Source: Actinomyces marseillensis (GTDB lineage: Bacteria > Actinomycetota > Actinomycetes > Actinomycetales > Actinomycetaceae). From it: 64,000 nucleotides of DNA. Of this stretch, positions 55,071 to 63,662 are shown in pieces; position 1 is the first letter of the stretch, and every line of letters begins with the position of its first letter. Where the stretch lies: NCBI RefSeq assembly GCF_900155605.1, contig NZ_LT707420.1, positions 1,734,635 to 1,798,634 on the forward strand. Reading direction: 5' to 3'. Below the pieces are notes generated by a model. It saw only the letters and a program-made list of their open reading frames with translations, was not told the origin of the DNA and made no database searches. The position numbers and the translations under genes were made by a program.

Positions 55071-55742
55071 ATGGCGCTTACCAGCAGCTATGAAAGAAAG
55101 GTGCAAGTCGTGCCGAATCCTCGACAAGACGCGCCCAAAGTTGGTCGACCGCGCGATGAAGTGGTCGAAACCAAGATCATCGAAAGTGCCCTGACACTCT
55201 ACGGAGAGGTCGGCTGGGCCGCTTTCAACCTGACCAAGGTCGCCAGCGCTGCCGGAGTGGGCAAATCCAGCATTTACACACGCTGGGAAACCCGCGATGA
55301 CCTCCTGAAGGACGCCTTCGCGCGATTGGTTCGTTGCCCTGGCCCACGCGGGAATAGCGCGCGGGAAGTTTTGATGAACGAGGCCGAGTTCCGCCTTCGC
55401 GAGTACCTTGGCCCGAATCGTCGGGCAGTTCGTCGCCTGTTCGTCGAGGCCGGTGAAACAAACGATCCGACGATCGCGCTGATTCACAACCAGATCTTCA
55501 TTACCCCTTTGGGTGCGATTCGCACGCGCTTGTGGGAGTTCAAGAGCGCGGGGCAGATTAAGGACACCCTGTCGGTTACCCGCCTGCTTGACGCGGTTGA
55601 AGGCTCGGTTCTGATGCGTACCTTCTGCCTGCCCGATGACTACATCGACTGCTTCATGCTGAAGGTTCCGCGTTACCTTGAAGCTTTGATTGACGATCAG
55701 CTTCATGGCAATCTCAATTCGTCATTACGCGCAGTATCCTGA
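55071..55742 (+). CDS. TetR-family regulator
   Basis: The 223-residue protein has the TetR DNA-binding domain (IIESALTLYGEVGWAAFNLT, then VASAAGVGKSSIYTRWETRD) and a helical ligand domain without recognised signature. Divergent position suggests it controls fixABCX and perhaps the caiABC-like genes, possibly in response to an acyl-CoA or the free acid. GTG 55110, behind GAAAGG, is an alternative start. Its last 40 bases overlap the end of the convergent hydrolase gene. Confidence 0.85.
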   Translation: MALTSSYERKVQVVPNPRQDAPKVGRPRDEVVETKIIESALTLYGEVGWAAFNLTKVASAAGVGKSSIYTRWETRDDLLKDAFARLVRCPGPRGNSAREVLMNEAEFRLREYLGPNRRAVRRLFVEAGETNDPTIALIHNQIFITPLGAIRTRLWEFKSAGQIKDTLSVTRLLDAVEGSVLMRTFCLPDDYIDCFMLKVPRYLEALIDDQLHGNLNSSLRAVS

Positions 55743-56380
55743 GCCAATTCACGCGGGCAAAGAACGCGTGCCCAGTGCCTGAGCTGCGACTTTTCTGCTG
55801 CCAAAGTGGTGGCTGGACCGTGCCCGGGAAGCACGCGAAGATCCTGAGTAACCTCTGCGAGCTTCGCGCAGGAAGAGGCCATCAGTGCCTGGTCTCCCCC
55901 CGGGAAATCAGTCCGCCCAATGGTTCCAGCAAATAGCATGTCACCACTGAACAGGATCGAGTTGGCGCAATCAATCAGGCAGATATGTCCCTGAGTGTGT
56001 CCCGGGGTATCAATCACCTCAAGGCGGTCGCTCCCCCACTCAATGACATCGCCTTCCTTCAAAGACCGATCAACATGATCCACGACATAGTCGATGCCTT
56101 CGGCGTCGAATCCAGACAGGTGTAAGTCTCGCGTTCCAGCGACATCTGCAGCTCCACAGGCAACCCAGCACCCGTGTTGAGCGACAAGCTCATTGACTGC
56201 CCCGATGTGGTCGCAATGACAGTGGGTGAGCACGATACCGATGACGTCCAGGTCCTGCGTCCATTGCTGAAGGAAGCTCGCCTGGTCGCCCGGGTCGACA
56301 ATAATCGTCCCGCCTTCATTCGTTAGCGCGTAACAATTCGTGCGGTACGCGCTCACAACCACTGAATCAATGCGATACAT
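55703..56380 (-). CDS. metallo-beta-lactamase-fold hydrolase, glyoxalase II-like
   Basis: The 225-residue protein has the zinc motif THCHCDHIG (52-60), the second-metal histidine in DTPGHTQGH, an aspartate in FSGDMLF, and the late histidine in LPGHGP. This is the glyoxalase II/thioesterase-like branch. The likely role is thioester or lactone hydrolysis in the same pathway, but that is inferred from its place next to the transporter gene (3 bp). Confidence 0.85.
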   Translation of the reverse strand: MYRIDSVVVSAYRTNCYALTNEGGTIIVDPGDQASFLQQWTQDLDVIGIVLTHCHCDHIGAVNELVAQHGCWVACGAADVAGTRDLHLSGFDAEGIDYVVDHVDRSLKEGDVIEWGSDRLEVIDTPGHTQGHICLIDCANSILFSGDMLFAGTIGRTDFPGGDQALMASSCAKLAEVTQDLRVLPGHGPATTLAAEKSQLRHWARVLCPRELAQDTARNDELRLP

Positions 56381-56383
56381 CGT

Positions 56384-57712
56384 TTAGCGCCCCTTGAAGT
56401 CCGCTGATCCTGTAACGTCCAAGCTCAGGCCCTTGGTTTCGGGGGCCCAAACGAAGGAAACACCAAATCCAAGAGCTGAAATGAGGGCACCGGCAAGCAT
56501 GGTCGCAGAGATCCCGTAATCGGCGATAAATGCCGGAAGGACGAACATTGAGTAGACGGTGCCAATTCGGCTCAGAGCCATAGCAACGCCCATTGCCGAG
56601 GCGCGAATTGAGGTTGGGAAGAGCTCGTTGGGATAGAGCCACTCGAGATTGCCCGGACCGCCAGCAAGAAGTGCGTAGGCGATGAAGCAGATGGAAATCA
56701 GGACGATTCCCCCCTGCGGGAAGAAACCAATCAGGCCAAGTGCAATCGTCATGCCGAAGAAACACCAGATGATGAGCGGGCGACGCCCCACGCGTTCAGC
56801 CAAGTACATTGCGGGGAATGTACCGAGCATGAAGAAGGTGCCGATAACAAGTTCGCCGATCAGCGAATTGCGCCCCTCTCCGAGGCCAATGGAACCAACG
56901 ATTGTGGGGCCATAGGTGTAGAGCGCAAACATCGGAATTGCCTGGCAGAGCCAAATCACACCAACGAAGACCACGCGACGCAGATAAACACCGCTGAAGA
57001 TCTTCTTAAACTCTGTTTTTTCAGCAATCTCTTGCGCAGGAAGGCGGACATTTTCACCGAAGAGTTTCATGACAACGCGATCGGCCTCTTCTTGACGGCC
57101 CTTCGATGCCAACCACCTGGGAGATTCGGGGATATCCCAACGTCCGATAAGAATCAGCACTGCCGGAATCGCAGACGATGCCAGCATCCAGCGCCAGCCG
57201 TGAGGAGTCTCGTAAAGAGCGTAGCCCACAAGAGCCGCGACATTGGCGCCAAGGTACCATGCGGCAGCGATCATGCCCATCGACATCGCACGATGTTTGC
57301 GGGGTGAAAACTCCGCGATCATCGATGTGGCAATCGGATAATCGGCGCCGATTGCCACACCGATGAGGAAGCGCAGAGCCACTAATTGCAGAGGAGACGT
57401 AACGACGGCACACAGTGCCGACAAAACGACAATGACGATCAGGTCGAGAATGAACATCTTGTGACGACCAATGAGATCGGTCAGCCATCCTCCGACTGCG
57501 GCTCCCAAGAAAAGACCGACCAATGCGGCGATTCCCAGCAAGCCCGACATGGAATTACTGATCTCGATATCGGTACCCAGACGTGAAAGCGCCACGCCGA
57601 TAATTCCTAGAACATAGCCTTCAAGGAATGGACCGCCACTGGAAAATGCGATGATGCGCCAGAGCACACCTGACATATCCAGATCTTCGAGATCTGTTAC
57701 TTCCTTTTTCAC
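56384..57712 (-). CDS. MFS transporter, YaaU-like
   Basis: The 442-residue protein has twelve hydrophobic helices and the sugar/organic-acid porter signatures GRHK after helix 2 and PESPRWL after helix 6. Blocks such as SSGGPFLEGYVLGIIGVAL, IGADYPIATSMI and AGGPGNLEWLYPNELFPTSI closely follow E. coli YaaU, whose gene adjoins fixX in E. coli. GTG 57712 follows AGAGGAG nine bases upstream and gives a length one residue from YaaU; the longer TTG frame from 57784 was rejected. It probably imports the pathway substrate. Confidence 0.85.
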   Translation of the reverse strand: MKKEVTDLEDLDMSGVLWRIIAFSSGGPFLEGYVLGIIGVALSRLGTDIEISNSMSGLLGIAALVGLFLGAAVGGWLTDLIGRHKMFILDLIVIVVLSALCAVVTSPLQLVALRFLIGVAIGADYPIATSMIAEFSPRKHRAMSMGMIAAAWYLGANVAALVGYALYETPHGWRWMLASSAIPAVLILIGRWDIPESPRWLASKGRQEEADRVVMKLFGENVRLPAQEIAEKTEFKKIFSGVYLRRVVFVGVIWLCQAIPMFALYTYGPTIVGSIGLGEGRNSLIGELVIGTFFMLGTFPAMYLAERVGRRPLIIWCFFGMTIALGLIGFFPQGGIVLISICFIAYALLAGGPGNLEWLYPNELFPTSIRASAMGVAMALSRIGTVYSMFVLPAFIADYGISATMLAGALISALGFGVSFVWAPETKGLSLDVTGSADFKGR

Positions 57713-57791
57713 TGCGTGTATCTCCTCTAACGCCTCGATAGCAAAGCTGCGGATCATCGTGTAATCACGCATCAATGCTTTCAAGGTTACT

Positions 57792-58667
57792 TCAGCGGTA
57801 TTCGATAATCCCCCAGTTCAGATGAGGCTTTGCACCGGTGACATCGGCATCTTCGTCTACCAGCTGGAAACGGAGCTCGCCTTCTCCGACCTTCCACAGC
57901 TTCGTCTTCAGAGTGCTACCAGGCAGAACCGGCGAAGTAATGCGGGTCTTGAAACGGGTGATGCGTTCGGGTTCTCCGGGAACAAAAGCGTTGATTGCAT
58001 GACGCATAACAACACCCGCGTAAGAGATCGCGTGAAGAATGGGACGAGGCTCACCGTTCTCAGCTGCATAATCCCAGTCGATGTGCTGCGGGTGATAGTC
58101 GCCTGACAGACGGTAGATCAAGGCCTGGTTCTCAGGAATACGCTCAACAACCTCGACGTCAGCCTCGCGCTCCGGCATTTCAACGATGTCCTTGGGAGGC
58201 TTGGGCCCACCCCAACCGCCGTCGTAAATCAGGCAGTCCCAGGATTCATTCGTGAAAAGCAGGTTGCCGTCCGAATCGTAGGTGTCACCAATATGCTGAG
58301 CGAGCAGGCCACGACCCTCACCACGGTCATAGAGGCCTTCAAGGCGAACCATGGTCTCCAAGTGATCGCTCATCTTGGTGATCGGCTGATGGAAGCGGAT
58401 ATCGAAGCCCCAGTGCAGGGAGCCCGCATAGTTGTAGCCGTAGTCGATGGTACGAGTGACCTCGGAATCCACGATGAGCATCGCACCAAACATGGGCAGA
58501 ACCTTGAGCTGAGGATTACGTTCATCGTGCTCGTTGAGGTATTCGAGGCCATCCTTGCCATCGATACCTGCACCGCAGCCAAGAGCAAACAGCTCAAGAT
58601 CACGGAAAGTGTAGTCACGGACGAAAGGACCGAAGGTCTGTCCGACCATATCCGTATTGATTGCCAT
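57792..58667 (-). CDS. MaoC-type enoyl-CoA hydratase/dehydratase (double hot-dog)
   Basis: The 291-residue protein is long enough for two hot-dog folds. The second has the hydratase-2 motif LSGDYHPQHID (catalytic Asp190 and His195). These enzymes hydrate 2-enoyl-CoA to (R)-3-hydroxyacyl-CoA or dehydrate it. It takes the place that the crotonase-fold CaiD has in the E. coli cai operon. AAAGGA precedes ATG 58667, and it overlaps the end of the frame of the ligase gene by spacing only (ligase stop at 58679). Confidence 0.88.
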   Translation of the reverse strand: MAINTDMVGQTFGPFVRDYTFRDLELFALGCGAGIDGKDGLEYLNEHDERNPQLKVLPMFGAMLIVDSEVTRTIDYGYNYAGSLHWGFDIRFHQPITKMSDHLETMVRLEGLYDRGEGRGLLAQHIGDTYDSDGNLLFTNESWDCLIYDGGWGGPKPPKDIVEMPEREADVEVVERIPENQALIYRLSGDYHPQHIDWDYAAENGEPRPILHAISYAGVVMRHAINAFVPGEPERITRFKTRITSPVLPGSTLKTKLWKVGEGELRFQLVDEDADVTGAKPHLNWGIIEYR

Positions 58668-58678
58668 GCCTGTTCCTT

Positions 58679-60235
58679 TCACAGGGTTTTGAGTAATTCT
58701 TTATTGACTTTGCCGTATTCACCGCGAGGCAGCTCATCAATGATTCGTACCTCGTTGGGAACTTTGAAGGAGGACAGTCGTTGGCGGCAAAACTCCAACA
58801 CACTGTCAGGGCTCAGGCTCTTACCCGGGTGGAGGGTAAGGAAGGCATGAATATCTTGCCCGCGAATGGGGTTGCGAACTCCAACGACCGCCGCGTCGCT
58901 GACTTCGGGGATTTGGCGTAGAAGGTTTTCGATTTCTCCCGAGGTCACCGACTCACCGTTGCGCTTGATGAGGTCGTGCCGCCGATCGACGAAGAAAAGC
59001 CATCCATCAGGGTCAATGTATCCCCAGTCACCGGTGTGATACCACCCATCGATAACTGCCTCCCCCGTCGCATCGGGGCGCTTCCAGTACCCCTGCATGA
59101 GCGAGATTCCCTTCTCGCCACGAATGCAGATTTCACCATTGCGTCCCTGCGGTACTTCTGCTCCAGACTGATCACAAATCTTGAGCTCGTAATCCGGACC
59201 AACCTGTCCCACCGAAGGCCAGCGCCTCTCCCCCACGGGGGGATCGGTGACAACTCCAACCAAGGTCTCAGTCGACCCATAGTTATTGAGTAGTGGAACG
59301 GCAAAACGCTTTTCAAAGCGTTCTTTATCTTCATCAGACAAGATGAGGAAATAGTGCATCTGACGCACGCAGTGGTTCTGTTCTTCTGGATCCACGGGTT
59401 GAGCAAGCAAGGTCATGACAATCAATGCCATCCCCTGAACCAAAGTCGCTCGGGTCTGACACACCGATTTCCAGAAACGATGCGCACTGTAACGACTCAG
59501 AAGAATCAGAGTTGCGCCGGCGGTAATGACTGGAATGAAAGCCGAGAGCTGGAAGTTCACGTGACTGGCGACCATGGATGTCGCATAGCGATCATCACTG
59601 GTCATCGCCAGTTCCCAGTTGACATATTTTCCTGAAAACACGGCGTTAGCATGAGTGATCATGACACCTTTAGGAGACGAAGTCGTCCCGGAGGTGAACA
59701 TAATTTCCAGAAGACTCAGCGCTTCAAGCTGCGGATCATAATCCAGCTGCGGTGAGCAGGTCCGACTGAGAGCAGATAGAGAAGACTCCCCCTCACCTGC
59801 ATCACTGCCTACCAAGAGCACCTGAGCTTCCGAGGCCAACACGGCCTCGTCGAGGGTCAGCGAGCACCCTCGGGTACAAATCACCGCGCGAGCACCACTG
59901 GCATCAATCAGCCCCGCAAGCTCAAAAGAAGTCCCCTTCGTGTCCAAGGGAACGATGACCGCACCGATCTTCGCAATCGCCAAAAAGCATTCGATGAACT
60001 CGATGCTATTTGGCAGGTAAAGTGCGATGCGGTCACCGCTGCGAAAGCCCAGCTTAAGAAGGGCATTCGCATATCGATTCACTTGTTCATCTGTCTGACG
60101 GTAGGAGCGTTCCACACGCACACCAGCGCACACATCCTCAAAAATGAGGAAGCTGCGTTCTGGGGCTGCATTAACTGCATCCTCCCAGATGACGCGCAGA
60201 TTAGTGCGCGAGTGAATCTCATCCCGAATGGTCAC
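58679..60235 (-). CDS. caiC: acyl-CoA synthetase, CaiC-like
   Basis: The 518-residue adenylate-forming ligase has the P-loop FTSGTTSSPKGVMITH, the adenylate motif NNYGSTETLVG and GWYHTGDWGYIDPDGW, and the late lysine in PRGEYGKVNKELL. It aligns throughout with E. coli CaiC (517 aa), the crotonobetaine/carnitine CoA ligase (for example RRWPSVGQVG and VDRRHDLIKRNGESV). GTG 60235 has AGAGG eight bases upstream. The symbol marks family resemblance; substrate not proven. Confidence 0.85.
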   Translation of the reverse strand: MTIRDEIHSRTNLRVIWEDAVNAAPERSFLIFEDVCAGVRVERSYRQTDEQVNRYANALLKLGFRSGDRIALYLPNSIEFIECFLAIAKIGAVIVPLDTKGTSFELAGLIDASGARAVICTRGCSLTLDEAVLASEAQVLLVGSDAGEGESSLSALSRTCSPQLDYDPQLEALSLLEIMFTSGTTSSPKGVMITHANAVFSGKYVNWELAMTSDDRYATSMVASHVNFQLSAFIPVITAGATLILLSRYSAHRFWKSVCQTRATLVQGMALIVMTLLAQPVDPEEQNHCVRQMHYFLILSDEDKERFEKRFAVPLLNNYGSTETLVGVVTDPPVGERRWPSVGQVGPDYELKICDQSGAEVPQGRNGEICIRGEKGISLMQGYWKRPDATGEAVIDGWYHTGDWGYIDPDGWLFFVDRRHDLIKRNGESVTSGEIENLLRQIPEVSDAAVVGVRNPIRGQDIHAFLTLHPGKSLSPDSVLEFCRQRLSSFKVPNEVRIIDELPRGEYGKVNKELLKTL

Positions 60236-60238
60236 GAA

Positions 60239-61459
60239 TCAGTCCTCTTCGGCGAACTTGATGGAACCGGATGCCTTGAAACGCTCGATATCCTCATCCG
60301 AGAAACCACTGCGCTGGAGGACATCTCGAGTGTCTTCACCCAATGCGGGCATCGGACGCCAGAAACCACCGGGGCGATGCGCAAAACGAGGAACCGTATT
60401 CAGGCCCTTGATCGTCTCCCCTTCGCGGTTCTCCCACTCCATGAAGTTTCCACGCAGTTTAGTGTGTTCTTCGGCCAAGAGGTCGTCGAAATCCAAGCAC
60501 TTCTGAGCCGCGATCTTGTGGGCAACAAAATCTGCCTCGACATCGTCAACATTCTGGGTGAGCAGGTACTCTTCCAGTTTTTGTTCGATTAACGAGGCCT
60601 TGGGGCCGTCAAGCCACAGCGCTGAGGTGTCCTCGGGATATTCTTCTGTTCCCCACAGATCCCCCAGACCAATCACCTCGAGCAGGTACTTGTTCTGAGG
60701 AACGCCGTAGCAGCACAGGCCCAGGATTCCATCCTTGGTCTTGTACTGGCCGATCGCGCACAGGTTCTGATGGCGTGCGCCCGCACGCGGGTAGAGCACG
60801 CCCTTATTCATGTAGTCGATCATGTAGTAGGCGCCGACGCGCAGCATCGTTTCATACATTGCGACGTCGATCGACTCACCTTCTCCGGTGCGCTGGGCGC
60901 GGAAGACCGCAGCCAAGGCAGAAGAAATCACCATGAGCGAGTTGAAGTAGTCGCCTGTGTAGGGAGCTGCCGTCATTGCTTCTTCAGGGGTACCGTTTTG
61001 GTACACGTAACCCGAATAATCCTGGACGGTCAGGTCATATGCCGCGGAGTGAACACGCTTGGGATCACCAACGTGGCCGAAACCAGAAACGTGCACAATG
61101 ACCAGACGGGGGTTGACCTCCCACAGGAACTCATCGGTGATTCCCTTTCGTGCCCACACAGGGCCCTTCGAGGACTCAATGAAGATATCCGCATCCTTGA
61201 CGAGCGCGCGGATAATCTCTTTTCCTTCATCCGTGAAAGGATTCATCGAGATGGAGCGCTGATTGCGTCGTTCCATTTCCTTGACGAACTCGGTATCACG
61301 CACAGAGTCGCCACTGTAGGTGTTCTCAATCCAGGTGATATCGGCACCCCACTCCGACATGATTTCGCATGCGGTAGGAACAGCAATTTCCACTGCTGAG
61401 TAAACGACTTTCAGGCCGTCAAGGTTGCCGTAGGACGGCTTATCAACGGGTAATGACAT
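60239..61459 (-). CDS. caiB: class III CoA transferase, CaiB-like
   Basis: The 406-residue protein matches E. coli CaiB (405 aa) from end to end. The catalytic aspartate is Asp170 in PYTGDYFNS (Asp169 in CaiB). ESSKGPVWARKGITDE and GEGESIDVAMYETMLR are also close matches. CaiB-type enzymes swap CoA between acids without energy cost. GGGAGG precedes ATG 61459. It lies 3 bp before caiC and 19 bp after the dehydrogenase. Confidence 0.88.
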   Translation of the reverse strand: MSLPVDKPSYGNLDGLKVVYSAVEIAVPTACEIMSEWGADITWIENTYSGDSVRDTEFVKEMERRNQRSISMNPFTDEGKEIIRALVKDADIFIESSKGPVWARKGITDEFLWEVNPRLVIVHVSGFGHVGDPKRVHSAAYDLTVQDYSGYVYQNGTPEEAMTAAPYTGDYFNSLMVISSALAAVFRAQRTGEGESIDVAMYETMLRVGAYYMIDYMNKGVLYPRAGARHQNLCAIGQYKTKDGILGLCCYGVPQNKYLLEVIGLGDLWGTEEYPEDTSALWLDGPKASLIEQKLEEYLLTQNVDDVEADFVAHKIAAQKCLDFDDLLAEEHTKLRGNFMEWENREGETIKGLNTVPRFAHRPGGFWRPMPALGEDTRDVLQRSGFSDEDIERFKASGSIKFAEED

Positions 61460-61478
61460 CAGATAAACCTCCCGCCGA

Positions 61479-62612
61479 TCAGCGGTATTCCTTCAGAGCT
61501 GCACGGCCTGCGGTGAGGATCATCATTTCGTCAGTACCACCGCTGACGCGGTCAACACGCAGGTCGCGGAACATACGCTGGACACGGTGTTCACCGGTAA
61601 TACCGACGCCTGCCAGAACCTGCAGGGCATTGTCGACGACCTCAAATGCTGCGTGTGCGCAGTAGTACTTCGCCATGGAGCAATCACCACGGCCAAGCAG
61701 ACCGTTATCGTGCTTCCACGCGATTTCGTAGAGCATGTTGCGCATATTGGTGAGCGCAACCTTCATGTCCGCAAACTTGAGCTGGATGAGCTGGTGACGG
61801 GCAATTGCCTGTCCACCCTGGACACGCTGGTTGGCGTAGCGCGCGGCGTCTTCGAAGGCGCAGTAAGCCTGGCCGTAGTTGGTCAGAGCAACAAGGAAAC
61901 GCTCGAGATCGAAGTCGGCAACTCCGCGGCGGAATCCATTTCCTTCGGTTCCGAAGAGGTCTTCTTCACGAAGTTCAACGTTATCGAAGTAGATATCGCA
62001 GCAGGAGTCCATGCGCAGTCCCAGCTTGTGCAGGGGTTCCTTGGTAATACCCGGCAGGGACATATCGACAAACCACTCGGTGTAGGTGTCCATATTGTCG
62101 CTATCTCGAGCCATAACAACTAGGTAGGGCACGTACTTAGAAGAAGTAATAAAGGTCTTGTGACCGTTCAGGTAGACCTTGCCGTCCTTACGGGTGTAGG
62201 TCGTGCGCATATCATCCCATGAGGATCCTGCACTCGGCTCGGTCATTGCGTAGTTGAGCATTTGCTTACCGGTGCCCACGAAGGAAAGGATCTTTTCCTT
62301 CTGTTCCTCGGTGCCCTCACGCAGAACGGTATCCCAGCAGGGAAGCTGGTAGAGAACGTAGGTGGGGCCACCGGCGCGACCCAGGGCCTCGTAAGCGGCG
62401 GTAAGCGTCACCCAATCGGCACCCAGACCGCCATTCTCCTCAGGAAGGAGGATCTGGTCAAAGCCGAGCTCGCAAATTGCCGAAACCCATTCCTGAGGGT
62501 ATTCGGAGCGTTCATCGCATTCCTGGAAGTATTTCTCCCAGTTACGCGACTCCATCAATTCGGTGAACCCATCGACCATCAATTGCTGGTCTTCGCTCAG
62601 TGAAAAGTCCAT
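61479..62612 (-). CDS. caiA: acyl-CoA dehydrogenase, CaiA-like
   Basis: The 377-residue flavoprotein is close to E. coli CaiA (380 aa), the crotonobetainyl-CoA reductase. Shared blocks include [15 protein letters not shown] (here [11 protein letters not shown]), [39 protein letters not shown] and [17 protein letters not shown]-contact residues of the acyl-CoA dehydrogenase fold are preserved ([14 protein letters not shown]). It would take electrons from FixAB. AGGAAG precedes ATG 62612. Confidence 0.88.
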   Translation of the reverse strand: MDFSLSEDQQLMVDGFTELMESRNWEKYFQECDERSEYPQEWVSAICELGFDQILLPEENGGLGADWVTLTAAYEALGRAGGPTYVLYQLPCWDTVLREGTEEQKEKILSFVGTGKQMLNYAMTEPSAGSSWDDMRTTYTRKDGKVYLNGHKTFITSSKYVPYLVVMARDSDNMDTYTEWFVDMSLPGITKEPLHKLGLRMDSCCDIYFDNVELREEDLFGTEGNGFRRGVADFDLERFLVALTNYGQAYCAFEDAARYANQRVQGGQAIARHQLIQLKFADMKVALTNMRNMLYEIAWKHDNGLLGRGDCSMAKYYCAHAAFEVVDNALQVLAGVGITGEHRVQRMFRDLRVDRVSGGTDEMMILTAGRAALKEYR

Positions 62613-62653
62613 TTTTACTTCCTATCGTCGGTGATATGAAATCTGTGGGTTTC

Positions 62654-63634
62654 TTAGATTTTGTGGTTGTGGAAGAAGTCAGCTGCCCGCCGCATTGCAT
62701 CCATCGTGTCATCCAACATCCGAGAGTGATGAAGGAATGCATGGATAACCTTCGGATAGACAACGAATTCGTTATCCACTCCCGCGATATCAAGCAGTTC
62801 GTGGAGCGCCTCGGAATCATCTTTGAGGGGATCCAAGCCTGCGGCCACGATGAAACAGGGAGGGACTGCCGAAGACAGATCGTTATCCAAAATATTCACG
62901 TATGGTTCGCGAATCTTTTCAAGATCTCCAAGGTAGGCCTTGAGATAGTACTCGTAATCGGCTTCGGTGAGACCATCCCAAGGACCGCCCAGCAGTCGCA
63001 TCGATCGAGAGTCACGCAACCCGTATGCTCCGTAGAAGAGCAGCATGCTCCGCGCGTTCACAGCTTTGTCGTGATCACGAAGGTAGAGCAGCGCACCGAA
63101 TGCCATATTTGCACCTGCGCTGTCCCCCGAGAAGGAGACATCCTGAGGATCAATTCCCCACTCCTGAGCGTGCTGGACGATGTAGTCGGTGACGTCGGAA
63201 ATTTCTTCGATCGGCTGCGGGTATTGTGCTTCCGGAGAAAGCGTATAGCCCACCGAAACGACGATGGCTCCCGTGAGCGAGGCAATTGTGCGCGTGATGC
63301 GATCGTGGGTATTGACATCGCCGATCAACCAGCCGCCACCGTGAATATAAACAATCAGGGGACGAGCAGATTCGTTGTTTTCTTCTTCCGAGGCCTGGGG
63401 GACGTAGCGGCGCACCGGGATACTCCCGTGGCGCGTTGGGACCATTCGGTCTTCCGCGCTTTCCACATGCGGACCGCCCTCGTTCCAGAAACGGCGTTCA
63501 CTGCGATAGGCCTGTCGCATCTCTTCAATGCTCTGATCGGTCGAGTACGCGTCTTTTGCCAGCTCGTTTTGCTTGGCAACGACGGCGCCCATCTGTTCGC
63601 TCCACATGCTGGGAACATCAAGCTTATGTGCCAC
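62654..63634 (-). CDS. alpha/beta hydrolase, hormone-sensitive-lipase type
   Basis: The 326-residue protein has HGGGW (98-102) for the oxyanion hole, the nucleophile Ser172 in GDSAG, an aspartate near AAGLDPLKDDS and a late histidine in VIHAFLHHS. This is the HSL/Aes family of carboxyl esterases, acting on short acyl esters. It lies in the catabolic operon, 41 bp before caiA, and may free a substrate acid from an ester. It starts with GTG 63634 behind GAAGGAGG. Confidence 0.88.
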   Translation of the reverse strand: MAHKLDVPSMWSEQMGAVVAKQNELAKDAYSTDQSIEEMRQAYRSERRFWNEGGPHVESAEDRMVPTRHGSIPVRRYVPQASEEENNESARPLIVYIHGGGWLIGDVNTHDRITRTIASLTGAIVVSVGYTLSPEAQYPQPIEEISDVTDYIVQHAQEWGIDPQDVSFSGDSAGANMAFGALLYLRDHDKAVNARSMLLFYGAYGLRDSRSMRLLGGPWDGLTEADYEYYLKAYLGDLEKIREPYVNILDNDLSSAVPPCFIVAAGLDPLKDDSEALHELLDIAGVDNEFVVYPKVIHAFLHHSRMLDDTMDAMRRAADFFHNHKI

Positions 63635-63662
63635 TACGTCCTCCTTCCTCAGTACGTGGTTT

